A stretch of DNA of 64,000 bases, from the NCBI RefSeq assembly GCF_000384215.1, contig NZ_KB913032.1, positions 3,489,665 through 3,553,664 of the forward strand, in the 5' to 3' direction. The position numbers and the translations under genes are program-made. Shown here one piece after another: positions 53,482 through 61,841 of this stretch. This DNA comes from Amycolatopsis alba DSM 44262 (lineage in GTDB: Bacteria > Actinomycetota > Actinomycetes > Mycobacteriales > Pseudonocardiaceae). Numbering within the stretch: position 1 is the first letter of the stretch; each line of letters starts with the position of its first letter. The notes beneath the pieces were generated by a model. That model saw nothing but the letters and a program-made list of their open reading frames with translations. It did no database searches and had not been told where the DNA came from.

Positions 53482-54051
53482 ATGTCCACTGTTGAGCACG
53501 CCTTCACCATCGAGGAGGCACACGACCTCCAGGCGAGCTTGGCCGAACCCGTGCGTCCAGGGTTGAGCGAGGCCGAGCTCGACGACGTCGAAGCACGCTT
53601 CGGCTTCCGGTTCGCCGCCGACCACCGGACCTTCCTGTCCGCCGGGGTGCCGATCGGCGACCGCTGGCCGGACTGGCGCTGCGGCAACCCCGACCAGCTG
53701 CGGAAACGGCTGGACTGGCCGGTCGACGGGGTGCTGTACGACGTCGAACACAACGGCTTCTGGCTGCCGGACTGGGGCATGCGCCCGATCGACCTCGCCG
53801 ACGCGCTCGCGCGGGCCCGCTCGCATCTGGCGCTCGTGCCCCAGCTGGTTCCCGTCTGCGGGCATCGGTATCTGCCGGGGATCGCCGGGAGCACGGGATA
53901 TCCGGTGCTGTCGGTGTATCAGACCGACATCGTCTATTACGGCTACGACCTGCGGGGATACCTGCGGCACGACTTCGGCGACGAGCCGCTGGGCCCGCCA
54001 CCGGCAGGCGGGCCCCGGCACGTCGAGTTCTGGTCGCGGTTCGTGGAATGA
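53482..54051 (+). CDS. SMI1/KNR4-like protein
   Basis: A 189-residue protein with the SMI1/KNR4 core: GLSEAELDDVEARFGFRFAADHRTFLSAGVPIGDRWPDWR, then VPVCGHRYLPGIAGSTGYPVLSVYQTDIVYYGYDLRGYL. ATG 53482 has no strong ribosome site; TTG 53452 has AGAAGG upstream and would add ten residues. In bacteria the family often serves as toxin immunity; no toxin gene is adjacent. The stop overlaps an ATGAACGG palindrome. Confidence 0.82.
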   Translation: MSTVEHAFTIEEAHDLQASLAEPVRPGLSEAELDDVEARFGFRFAADHRTFLSAGVPIGDRWPDWRCGNPDQLRKRLDWPVDGVLYDVEHNGFWLPDWGMRPIDLADALARARSHLALVPQLVPVCGHRYLPGIAGSTGYPVLSVYQTDIVYYGYDLRGYLRHDFGDEPLGPPPAGGPRHVEFWSRFVE

Positions 54052-54064
54052 ACGGACCGTTCAT
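54048..54064. repeat. ATGAACGG-a-CCGTTCAT palindromic word
   Basis: Perfect 8-1-8 palindrome overlapping the stop of the SMI1-like gene. Same word family as the hairpin at 39085-39135. Confidence 0.65.
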
Positions 54065-54190
54065 GCCTTGAATTCGCGTTTCTGGGCCACTACATGTGGT
54101 CGTTTCGCGCGACGGAGGTCACCAAATGTGCCCCCGGCGATAGCAAAGGTCCCTTGCTCTTTTCGCGATTCGGAAAAGTGGTGGTAAGGG

Positions 54191-54655
54191 TCAGGATTCG
54201 GCGGCGGCCTTCAGCCGGGCCAAGGTCGCGGCGATGTTCGCCCGGTTGGCGTCGTCCCGCTTCCAGATACCGGTGAACAGCGACGTCGGCCCGCGCAGCC
54301 AGCCCGGCCGCCGGTCCCACGTGCTCTCCACGGCCACGCAGCCGTCGCCGGAGACCTCGATGTCGTACTGCCAGCGCGCGACGGGAAGCCCGGCGACAGT
54401 GGTCACCTCGAACGCGAACCGCTTGCCCTCTTCGGCGTCGGTGATCGTCGAGAGAGTGCTCCAGCGACGGATCCCGTTTCGGTTGCGGCCGCGGAACTTG
54501 GCGCCGACCGCGGGACCGTCCGCCGCGCCGACCCAGCGGTGTCCCTCGTACTCCTCGGCCATCCCCGCGAGCGCGCCAGGGTCGCTGACCAGGGCGTACA
54601 CCTTCTCGGGCGGGGCGGCGATCGCGATCTTGCCGGTGGCGCTGGGCTCAGTCAT
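54191..54655 (-). CDS. SRPBCC / polyketide cyclase-like protein
   Basis: A 154-residue START/SRPBCC-fold protein: IAIAAPPEKVYALVSDPGALAGMAEEYEGHRWV, then VGAKFRGRNRNGIRRWSTLSTITDAEEGKRFAFEV. A hydrophobic ligand pocket is expected; ligand unknown. ATG 54655 with GGAGG 6 nt upstream. Confidence 0.9.
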   Translation of the reverse strand: MTEPSATGKIAIAAPPEKVYALVSDPGALAGMAEEYEGHRWVGAADGPAVGAKFRGRNRNGIRRWSTLSTITDAEEGKRFAFEVTTVAGLPVARWQYDIEVSGDGCVAVESTWDRRPGWLRGPTSLFTGIWKRDDANRANIAATLARLKAAAES

Positions 54656-54690
54656 GGCATACCTCCGTACTGAGAGTATGTGAAATACCC

Positions 54691-57036
54691 TCAGTTGTCC
54701 CGCCGGAGCATGCGGCTTATCCCGGCCGCGACCGTCGTCGCCAGCACCCAGCCCGAGGCGGTGAACCCGGCCGCGACCCAATTGTCCACACCGTGCATGT
54801 ACCAGCGCGACTTGTTGCCGAAGTCGACGATCGGGACCAGCAGGTCGACCGTGTACAGCACCGGGTTCCACTGCAGGCCGGTGTCGTCCTGGTTGACCAG
54901 GCATCGCGGCCCGCTCACCGTGAGATTCGGTTTGGTGACGCAGTCGTCGACCCCGAACCCGAACCACAGGCTGCCCAGCACGAGCAGCGTCAGCAGCCAG
55001 CCGAGCGCGCGCACCGGACGGAAGCCGTAGCCGACCATCGACCGCTGCAACCAGCTCCACACCCGCACACCGGGTCCGAAGAACTTGAAGCCCTTCGCCA
55101 ACGCCACATACCGGAACTGCTGTTTCTTCAACAGCACCGTGGAGGCGTGCTCTTCATTTCCGGACGCGCGCAGCGTCGCCGCCAGCTGGTCGTAGGGTCC
55201 AGGGCGGTAGCCGTCCATCGCCTTGCGCAGCAACACGATCCGATGGTCGATCGCGCGGTCGTCGTCGAGCGCGATGTCCTCCTGCAGCGCGTCGTACCGG
55301 AAATCCTCCAGCTCGAGCCCCGTCGTCGACGCCCAGAACGCCTCGTTGTCGCCCAGTGTCCCGCAATGCGCGCGCCGCAGGACGATCCGGCCGTCCGGCG
55401 GAACGGCGGGCGTGAGCAGGAATTCGTCGGCCTTGACGTCACTGCCGTCGAGCGCGATTCCGTGCTGCGGCAGGGAACCGAGCCGCGCGCCGCGAAAATC
55501 GACGCGCCGCGCGACCTGTGCGCCGTCGAGGTTGACCCCGCCCTGCGCGACGAACGGGCGCTCCTTGTTCTCGGTGAGGATCAGGTCCCGGCCGATCCGC
55601 GCGGTGCGGACGTCCAGCGAGTAGCTGGTGCGCGTGCGGGCACCAGGCTCGGTCAGGCTCGTGCCGAAGAGGTTCACACTGCCGCCGACCTCGGCGCCCT
55701 GCAGCCGCAGAGTGCCCTGGACGGTGGCGTCGGTGAGCTGGAAGTTGCCCGCGATCTTCGCGCGCCGCGCGGAAAAGACGTCACGGCGCGGGTGCAGGAA
55801 CATCGAGTTCCACGCCAGGACGTTGCCGCCGACGGTGATGTCGGCCATGCGCAACTGCCCGGACGGCACGCGCAGGCTCGTCGCCTCGAGATCGCCGCCG
55901 ATCGTGGTGCCGTCGAGATGGAGCGCGCGGTCGTAGTAAGGAATGGTCTGCCCGCGGACGACCTGGACCTCGGCACCCGCCAGGCGCAGCGAACCGCCGA
56001 TCCGGGCATTGACCATCCGCAGCGTCCCGGTCGCCTGCATACCGTCGCTCAGTTCGACGTTCCCGTTGACCGTCGCGCGATCAGCGACCAGCGCCGGCCG
56101 CGGATCGATGTACGGATCGTTCGACTTCCACGCGTCGACGACGATCGGCCCGGCCTGGTTCACCGAGAGCTTGGCCTCGCGCAAAATGATGTCACTGTCC
56201 ACAGTGGCGCTCGGCAGGAACATGATCCCACTGGCGGAGAAGCGTTTCCGCTGCGCGGCGGGCCCATAGTTGTCCACTTCGCACAACAGGCTGCCGCCGA
56301 TGTGGATCCCGTTGCCGTTGAGCGCGAAGCCGTCCCGGTTGTTCAGCGTCGCGCCGGAGAAGTTGACGTTACCGCCTGCCCGCATACCGGGGATGCGGAC
56401 TTCTCCGTTGGCCACCAACCGATACGCCAGCAGCGCGCCGACGATGTTGACCCGGTCGGCCTGGATCGCCTTGCCCCGCGGATGGGTGATCACCGTGCGA
56501 GTCAGCACGACCGAGCCCTCGATGACCGCGTCGGTGAGGTTGACCGCCGCGTTCGGCATCCCGCGCTCGCGATCGTCGCCGCGCTGGACCGTGGTCTCCT
56601 CGATCTCGTGCTCACCGTCGACCTGCACGACACTGCGGATGAGGCGGACGTCGTTGCGGGTGCGGAGGTTGCGCGCCTTGAGCCCCGGCAGCCAGCACTT
56701 GCGGAACACGAGCCCGAGCAGATGCGCTTCACGGACGTCCGGCGGATGCTCGAACCGGCACCGCTCGAACCGGAACAGATACTTGATGTCGGCCGCACGC
56801 AGATCGAGCGTCCCGGTGATGTAGGCGTCTTCGATCTGCACGATCGGCGCGTTCGTCGCCTGACGTCGCCACCTCAGCAGGCCCGTCGTCCCCGGCTTCA
56901 TCAGCTCGGACGCCGGGACCTCGTACCGCTTGTCGGGGTTGGGATCGAACGGATCGAGCGGCGGCAAGGACGCGTCGCCGTTCAGATCGCCCTCTCCCGG
57001 ATCGCGCGGCCCGTTGTTGCGCCGAAAGCCCGGCAT
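54691..57036 (-). CDS. Large solenoid-repeat membrane protein (pentapeptide-like)
   Basis: A 781-residue protein. Residues about 60-620 are short degenerate repeats where each turn puts a hydrophobic residue inside (ITGTLDLRAADI, IEGSVVLTRTVI, AGGNVNFSGATL, IGGSLRLAGAEV, VGGSVNLFGTSL, IGRDLILTENKE), as in pentapeptide or right-handed beta-helix folds. The C-terminal 130 residues hold two or three membrane helices (ALGWLLTLLVLGSLWFGFGVDD; VAAGFTASGWVLATTVAAGI) with Cys residues between. Similar Streptomyces proteins are labelled membrane-associated oxidoreductase without proof. Lies next to a type VII-like module. Confidence 0.78.
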   Translation of the reverse strand: MPGFRRNNGPRDPGEGDLNGDASLPPLDPFDPNPDKRYEVPASELMKPGTTGLLRWRRQATNAPIVQIEDAYITGTLDLRAADIKYLFRFERCRFEHPPDVREAHLLGLVFRKCWLPGLKARNLRTRNDVRLIRSVVQVDGEHEIEETTVQRGDDRERGMPNAAVNLTDAVIEGSVVLTRTVITHPRGKAIQADRVNIVGALLAYRLVANGEVRIPGMRAGGNVNFSGATLNNRDGFALNGNGIHIGGSLLCEVDNYGPAAQRKRFSASGIMFLPSATVDSDIILREAKLSVNQAGPIVVDAWKSNDPYIDPRPALVADRATVNGNVELSDGMQATGTLRMVNARIGGSLRLAGAEVQVVRGQTIPYYDRALHLDGTTIGGDLEATSLRVPSGQLRMADITVGGNVLAWNSMFLHPRRDVFSARRAKIAGNFQLTDATVQGTLRLQGAEVGGSVNLFGTSLTEPGARTRTSYSLDVRTARIGRDLILTENKERPFVAQGGVNLDGAQVARRVDFRGARLGSLPQHGIALDGSDVKADEFLLTPAVPPDGRIVLRRAHCGTLGDNEAFWASTTGLELEDFRYDALQEDIALDDDRAIDHRIVLLRKAMDGYRPGPYDQLAATLRASGNEEHASTVLLKKQQFRYVALAKGFKFFGPGVRVWSWLQRSMVGYGFRPVRALGWLLTLLVLGSLWFGFGVDDCVTKPNLTVSGPRCLVNQDDTGLQWNPVLYTVDLLVPIVDFGNKSRWYMHGVDNWVAAGFTASGWVLATTVAAGISRMLRRDN

Positions 57037-57222
57037 CGTCTCGCTTCCCTCCCCCGTCGTTCCCCGGCCACCAGCGAAGCCGATCACCCACGGGATTCGC
57101 AAGGGGCCCAGGGCAGTAGACCGGAACCTGCCACCGGACTACGACGGCAGAACAGCCGCCGCGGGTTCCGGACCAGGCCGTTTCGGTGATCTTGGTCGGA
57201 TTCGCCGCCTGGGTGTCCGCTC

Positions 57223-57305
57223 GCTGCTACGGTCACTCACCGGAGTCAGAGGTGAACTACGGGTAGGTCGCGCCCTTCGCGGCCCGTGCGGGGAGGCACG
57301 ACATG
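57223..57305 (+). repeat. Duplicated leader, copy 1
   Basis: The stretch from GCTGCTAC to the ATG at 57303 matches 58688-58771 at about 90% with one indel, and is almost identical over the last 55 bp. It holds GGGGAGG before the ATG in both copies, so a whole promoter/leader unit was duplicated. Confidence 0.85.
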
Positions 57306-57670
57306 CGGCGTTTCTTGCTCTTGGCGGCTGCGGTATCGCTCTTGGCCGGTGGTTGCGGCACTCAGACAGCGGGCAGCGCGGTGACGAGCGCGCCGTCCTC
57401 GGCGCAGCTTCCGTCCGACGGGCACCGGCGGTGAGCGACCCGATCACGAATACGGCGGCGGTCGAGGCGGACCCGTGCAGCGCCATCCCGGCGGGCGAGA
57501 TCGAAGCGATCGGCGGGAAGGTCAAGCGCTTCGATCTGGAGCAGTTGAGCATGGGCAACGCTTGCGCCTGGGTCTTCGCCGTGGGCGCGAACACCGTGAG
57601 CGCCGGGGGTGACCACTTCTCCTTCGCCGACCCATGCGCGTTGGCGACCAAGAACTTCAAGGAGGCGTAG
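57303..57670 (+). pseudogene. Decayed DUF3558 lipoprotein gene (frameshift plus deletion)
   Basis: The start MRRFLLLAAAVSLLAGGC gives a lipobox, then a Ser/Ala linker. The frame breaks at about 57420: restoring one G in the GGG run gives LPSDGAPAVSDPITNT and joins the second frame (DPITNTAAVEADPCSAIPAGEIEAIGGKVKR..., ACAWVFAVGANTVSAGG). The second lesion is a loss of about 80 residues relative to the intact paralogue at 59275, jumping straight to FADPCALATKNFKEA. So this is a relic. Confidence 0.85.
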
Positions 57671-57789
57671 GCCTTGAACTGTCCCTGGTCGGCGAGATCG
57701 CTAGCTATGACTACGCCGTCACAGCCAACTACGAACAACAAGATCAAGAATCAAATCCATGTCCCCGCCGCGCGGGAAAGGTCCTCTGA

Positions 57790-58392
57790 ATGCGTTTCCG
57801 TCTCGTCACAACGGTCATCGCCACAACAGCATTACTGGCAAGCTGCAGCACCGAAACCGGGGGAACACCCGCACCCGCATCGCCGTCGCCGAACGCGACA
57901 GAACTGCCGAGGGCCGGAGCTCCCAAGGTCGTGACCCCTCTGAAAACGACAGCTTTCGAAACGAACGCGTGTGACGCAGCGAGCGAAGCGGAGATCAACA
58001 GCACCGGCGTAACCCTGAAGACAGTCGAACCCCAGGAAATAGCTGGCGGCAAAGGTTGTTTGTGGATCTTCACGAACACCTCGGGGACGATGACCGGAAA
58101 TCTCAATGCCAGCCAGCCAGACGGGCTCAGTCACTTGTACGCGCTCAAGGCGCAAGGTAGCGGGGTCACGACGTTTCAGCCTGTGGCTGATATAGCGGGC
58201 TATCCAGCGGTCGTCTACGCCAACGGCGGAGAGGGGCCCGGCGTGTGCAATCTGGCGATCGGCGTTCGCGACGACATGATGTACGTCCTTACGACACAGC
58301 TTTTCAGCGGCAGCCCCAAATACGACGATGCCTGCGATCTACTCACAAAGATCGGCGAGTTCGCCGTGCAGCATTTCAAGGCGGCACAATAG
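57790..58392 (+). CDS. DUF3558 lipoprotein (copy 1)
   Basis: A 200-residue lipoprotein with lipobox LLASC. It has the DUF3558 shape: Ser/Pro linker, ACDAASEAEINSTGV, GCLWIFTNT, YPAVVYANGGEGPGVCNLAIGVRDDMMYVL and a late Asp/Cys (DDACDLLTKIGEFAVQHF). It is intact but clearly diverged from the paralogue at 59275. DUF3558 proteins are exported to the membrane surface and often found beside type VII secretion genes in actinomycetes; role unknown. AAAGG precedes the ATG. Confidence 0.88.
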   Translation: MRFRLVTTVIATTALLASCSTETGGTPAPASPSPNATELPRAGAPKVVTPLKTTAFETNACDAASEAEINSTGVTLKTVEPQEIAGGKGCLWIFTNTSGTMTGNLNASQPDGLSHLYALKAQGSGVTTFQPVADIAGYPAVVYANGGEGPGVCNLAIGVRDDMMYVLTTQLFSGSPKYDDACDLLTKIGEFAVQHFKAAQ

Positions 58393-58413
58393 CCAAATCG
58401 GAAAGGCCGTTTG

Positions 58414-58654
58414 ATGCACTGGAGCACCCTGTTCTCGATCTGTGGTCATCACAGGCGCAGTAGTCTTCGCGAGCGTCTGCAATGACCAGAAGTTCGGGAA
58501 TTCCATGCCGCCACCATCGCCGACCGCGGCCTCGACGCAGCTTCCGAGGGATGGCGCCCCTGCGGGCGGCAGAGGATCCAGGACAGGTGTCCTGACCGGA
58601 CAAATGCCCTCTTTCAGGCCGGATCACGCTGATCGTCCCATCTTTCGATGGTGA
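58414..58654 (+). pseudogene. Remnant of a third DUF3558-type lipoprotein gene
   Basis: ATG 58414 (MHWSTLFSI) continues, after a one-base shift, as VVITGAVVFASVCNDQ, which is a signal peptide with lipobox-like FASVC. The Pro/Ser linker TAASTQLPRDGAPA follows, then the match to DUF3558 stops. So only the 5' end of another copy remains. GAAAGG precedes the ATG. Confidence 0.7.
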
Positions 58655-58687
58655 TCTTTCACAGAACTGCTGATCAGCGATCTACCT

Positions 58688-58771
58688 GCTGCTATCGTCA
58701 CCGATTGGAGTCAGTGGTGAACTACGGGTAGGTCGCGCCCCTTCGCGGCCCGTGCGGGGAGGCACGACATG
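58688..58771 (+). repeat. Duplicated leader, copy 2
   Basis: Counterpart of 57223-57305, here in front of the PE-like gene. GGGGAGG lies 6 nt before the ATG. Confidence 0.85.
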
Positions 58772-59275
58772 ACACGACCGGGAAGCGGCCCTCAGGGGGT
58801 CTACGACCAGCTGAACACGACAACGCCGCAGGCACCGCCACCAGGGTCCGGGATGATCCAGGGCGCTACCGCCGCGCCGCCACCGCCGGGCCCGCCGCCG
58901 AACTACGGCGAGCTCGGCACCAACCAGGCGAAGGCCGACTTCGCCGCTGCCTCGGCGAACGGTGGCTGGGAATTCGACCCGGCCGCCATGGACAAGGTGA
59001 TCAAGTCTCTCGAAGACTGCTTGGAGAACGACTTCAGTCGAGCACAGGACCATGCCACCTGGTTGACCTTGATCCAGCCTCCAGGCCAGGAGGTGGGCAG
59101 CGAGGGCTACGCCGCCGCCGCGAACAAATCGGGAGCGGCCTACCAGTCCTTCCTGCAGAGCGCAAATGATTACACCTCGTCCTACCTTGAGACCCTGAGG
59201 AAGATTCGCACCGCCTACCAAGAGCAAGACCAGGCGGCCCTCGACGCCCTCCGCCAGATTGGAAAGACCGCCTGA
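58769..59275 (+). CDS. PE-like / ESX-type secreted helical protein
   Basis: A 168-residue protein: Pro/Gly-rich first 50 residues, then a helical hairpin (ELGTNQAKADFAAAS, FDPAAMDKVIKSLEDCLENDFSRA, ..., YQSFLQSANDYTSSYLETLRKIRTAYQEQDQAALDALRQI). AYQEQD fits the YxxxD/E secretion signal of type VII substrates. ATG overlaps nothing upstream; the stop shares a base with the following lipoprotein start. Its position before a PPE-like and an EspG-like gene supports the assignment. Only low similarity to classical PE is visible. Confidence 0.7.
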   Translation: MTRPGSGPQGVYDQLNTTTPQAPPPGSGMIQGATAAPPPPGPPPNYGELGTNQAKADFAAASANGGWEFDPAAMDKVIKSLEDCLENDFSRAQDHATWLTLIQPPGQEVGSEGYAAAANKSGAAYQSFLQSANDYTSSYLETLRKIRTAYQEQDQAALDALRQIGKTA

Positions 59276-59880
59276 TGCGACCCACGGCCACAATCATGAC
59301 TCTTGCGACTCTGGCCTCGATCGCGCTGCTTGGCGGATGCGCAGACAAGAAGACCAACGATCCCACGTCGACCAGCGCGCCGTCGTCAGCCGGTCTTCCC
59401 ACCGCCGGTGCGCCTTCCGTGACTGATCCGATCACGAACACCAAGTCGGTCGAGTCAGACCCGTGCAGCGCCATTTCCGCCGATGAGATGACTGCAATCG
59501 CCGGCAAGGTCAAACGGACCCGTTCCGAAGACATGACAGCCGGCATCGCTTGCACCTGGGTGTTCGAGCTGAGCCCGAACACCATCAATGCCGGGCTCGT
59601 CACAGCGAACAAGGACGGTCTGAACGCCTTGTACGCGCAGCATGCAGCAGGCAGCCTCACCACCTTCAAGCCGGTCGACCCGATCAGTGGATATCCGGCC
59701 GTGGTCTACGCCAACGGAGGCGAGGGCAAGGGAAACTGCACGCTGGCCATCGGTGTCCGGAACGATCTCGTATACAACGTCATCCCGCGTCTTTCCAACG
59801 AGCACCCTTCCTTCGCCGATCCCTGTGGCCTCGCCACCAAGGTCGCAGCCGCGGCTATCAAGAACCTCAAGGGGGCATAG
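59275..59880 (+). CDS. DUF3558 lipoprotein (copy 2)
   Basis: A 201-residue lipoprotein: lipobox LLGGC, a Thr/Ser/Pro linker, DPITNTKSVESDPCSAISADEMTAIAGKVKR, ACTWVFELSPNTINAG, YPAVVYANGGEGKGNCTLAIGVRNDLVYNV and FADPCGLATKVAAAAIKNL. Conserved Cys residues suggest a disulfide pair. It sits between the PE-like and PPE-like genes, overlapping the former by one base, so it is likely part of the same exported complex or cargo. It is the intact reference for the two relics upstream. Confidence 0.9.
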   Translation: MRPTATIMTLATLASIALLGGCADKKTNDPTSTSAPSSAGLPTAGAPSVTDPITNTKSVESDPCSAISADEMTAIAGKVKRTRSEDMTAGIACTWVFELSPNTINAGLVTANKDGLNALYAQHAAGSLTTFKPVDPISGYPAVVYANGGEGKGNCTLAIGVRNDLVYNVIPRLSNEHPSFADPCGLATKVAAAAIKNLKGA

Positions 59881-59883
59881 GCG

Positions 59884-61095
59884 ATGACCTACAGCGGTTG
59901 GGAGATCTTCACCAAGCTCAACGCCAACCCCGCGACGACGGAAACCCTCGACAGGGCACAGGTCTCGTCTCACAAGCTCCTTGTGATCCACGAAGACATC
60001 AGCAAAGCCATGGAGAACAGCCAGACGGCGCTGAGTTCCTTCTGGAAGGGCAAGGCCGCCGACAGCGGAGCAGCGGGTCTCGCCCCACTCATCGCGACCT
60101 CCAAGATCGCGGGCGAGAACATGGACCGCGCCCGCCAGTCGATGTACGACCAGAACGCCTCTTTCCACTACACGCGCGGCAATGTCCGCCCGGTCGAGAA
60201 GGAGCGCGTCGGGGACAACGGGCCTGGGGACATCCTGTCCATCGGCGCGAGTGACGACGAGATCGCCGCCGCGAAGTTCGACTCGGACACCAAGCACAAC
60301 GTCGAGATCTACGAGCCGTATTACCAGAGCACCCAGCCGCGGCAGCAGTCGCTCGCGCCGGTCTATCCGGCCGCGCACGACCCGAACGTGTCGACGGGGC
60401 CGATCACGGCGGATCCGATCGATCCAGGGACGAAGGTCAGCGGGTTCACCGGTGGGCACGGCGACTCCGGCGGGCGGCATGGTGGGCCCAGTGGGTACAC
60501 CGGCGGTCCGAGTTCGTACTCCGCGCCTCCGGGGGCCGAGGGTTATCAGGCGCCACGGCCGCCGCAGGTTCCGCAGCCGCCGAGGATGCCTCTGCCCCCG
60601 CAGCAACCGGTCCGGCGGCCGAACGACGGGACCGATCTTTCCTCGGTGAAGACCCCGCCCGCGATGCGGCCAGGCGAGTTCCGGCCGCCCTTCGGGCCCG
60701 GAAGCGGCGGACCAGGCGGTGGTCCCGGTGGCGGCGGCGGTGGATTCGGCCCTGGTACGGGTGGGTTCAGCGGCGGATTCGGGCCCGGAGGCGGCTTCGG
60801 GCCGGGAGGTTCGACGGGCGGGCCGGGCAGCATGGGACCCGGACGCGGTGTCGGGGCAGGCATGCCCGGCGAGGGCGCCATGCGCGGACCCGGCGGGACG
60901 CCGGCAGGCGGAGCGGGGGCGGGACGTCCTGGCTCGCCTGGCATGGGTGGCGGCGGTATGGGTGGCGGCAAAGGCGGCAAGGGCGGCGAGGACGAGGAGC
61001 ACCAGCGCAAGATCACGCTGCAGGAAGAGGACGGCGACTCCCTCTTCGGCGGCTACGACGGTGACAAGCCGGTGCCGCCGGTGATCGGCGCATAA
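59884..61095 (+). CDS. PPE-like / WXG-type protein with Gly-rich C-terminus
   Basis: A 403-residue protein. The N-terminal 150 residues are helical with a W-x-G (SSFWKGKAADSG) between helices and AAAKFDSDTKHNVEIYEPYYQST after them, as in PPE-like type VII substrates of Pseudonocardiaceae. Residues about 190-370 are Pro/Gly-rich repeats, and the end is acidic (EDEEHQRKITLQEEDGDSLFGGYDGD). Starts 3 bp after the lipoprotein stop and 3 bp before the EspG-like gene. Probably exported and chaperoned by that EspG. Confidence 0.82.
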   Translation: MTYSGWEIFTKLNANPATTETLDRAQVSSHKLLVIHEDISKAMENSQTALSSFWKGKAADSGAAGLAPLIATSKIAGENMDRARQSMYDQNASFHYTRGNVRPVEKERVGDNGPGDILSIGASDDEIAAAKFDSDTKHNVEIYEPYYQSTQPRQQSLAPVYPAAHDPNVSTGPITADPIDPGTKVSGFTGGHGDSGGRHGGPSGYTGGPSSYSAPPGAEGYQAPRPPQVPQPPRMPLPPQQPVRRPNDGTDLSSVKTPPAMRPGEFRPPFGPGSGGPGGGPGGGGGGFGPGTGGFSGGFGPGGGFGPGGSTGGPGSMGPGRGVGAGMPGEGAMRGPGGTPAGGAGAGRPGSPGMGGGGMGGGKGGKGGEDEEHQRKITLQEEDGDSLFGGYDGDKPVPPVIGA

Positions 61096-61097
61096 CC

Positions 61098-61841
61098 GTG
61101 CTCCAGAAGCCCGTCGAACTGACGCTCCAGACCTACGAAACCCTGCTGGACCAACACAATCTCGGCGACATCCACCCGACGCTCGTTCGCGGCGCGCAGT
61201 GGTACCTGCCCGAGGAACGTCGCGAGCTGGCCGCCACCGCACAGTCCGAATTGGACAGACAAGGACTGCTCAGGCGCGGCCGGATCGACGACGAATTCCT
61301 TGACACACTGCGTTTCCTGCAGCGGCCGGCGGTCGAGTACTACTCGTGGGTGAAGTCGGAGGGGCGCGAGCGGACCGTTCGCGCCGCGGGCAGTGGCCGC
61401 GAGGCGCTCACGATCGTCCTGGTCGACAAAGTCGTCTACCTGACGCCGACCCGGCCGGACACGCTCCCGCAGGACTTCACCGGTCTGCTTCCCGAGGCCT
61501 CCGGCGCGCGTACGCCGTCGCTGAACTGCTCGGAAGCCGACCTGCACATCCTCATGAAGGGCGAGATGCTGACGGGCGCCAGCCCGAGTATCCGCGACGC
61601 CAAGAAGGTCCTCCAGTGGATCCAGTCGCCGTACACCTTCTTCGGCAGGCTGTACGTCGCCATCCGTGACGGTGGCGGCAACCGGAAACGCGTCGAGAGG
61701 CCACCGGGCTGGATGGACACCGAACAGGGCCGCGTCGTGTTCGGCCCGGACGCCAAGGGCTGGGTGAGCCTCATGGGCGCCGGGCCGCACGAAATCGCCT
61801 CGAAGGTGGTCCAGCTCCAGGAGCAGCTCCGGGGCCGCTAG
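61098..61841 (+). CDS. EspG-family ESX secretion chaperone
   Basis: A 247-residue protein starting at GTG 61098. It matches the EspG pattern: [73 protein letters not shown] and [25 protein letters not shown]. EspG proteins bind PE-PPE dimers in the cytoplasm and hand them to the ESX channel. No ESX channel genes (EccB, C, D, E) are in the window. Last gene of the unit; overlaps the convergent ABC gene by 4 bp. Confidence 0.88.
   Translation: MLQKPVELTLQTYETLLDQHNLGDIHPTLVRGAQWYLPEERRELAATAQSELDRQGLLRRGRIDDEFLDTLRFLQRPAVEYYSWVKSEGRERTVRAAGSGREALTIVLVDKVVYLTPTRPDTLPQDFTGLLPEASGARTPSLNCSEADLHILMKGEMLTGASPSIRDAKKVLQWIQSPYTFFGRLYVAIRDGGGNRKRVERPPGWMDTEQGRVVFGPDAKGWVSLMGAGPHEIASKVVQLQEQLRGR

Noticed and set aside
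60690..61000. Tandem GGT/GGC-rich repeats, possible CRISPR or minisatellite
   Set aside because: They encode the Gly-rich tail of the PPE-like protein and have no regular spacers.
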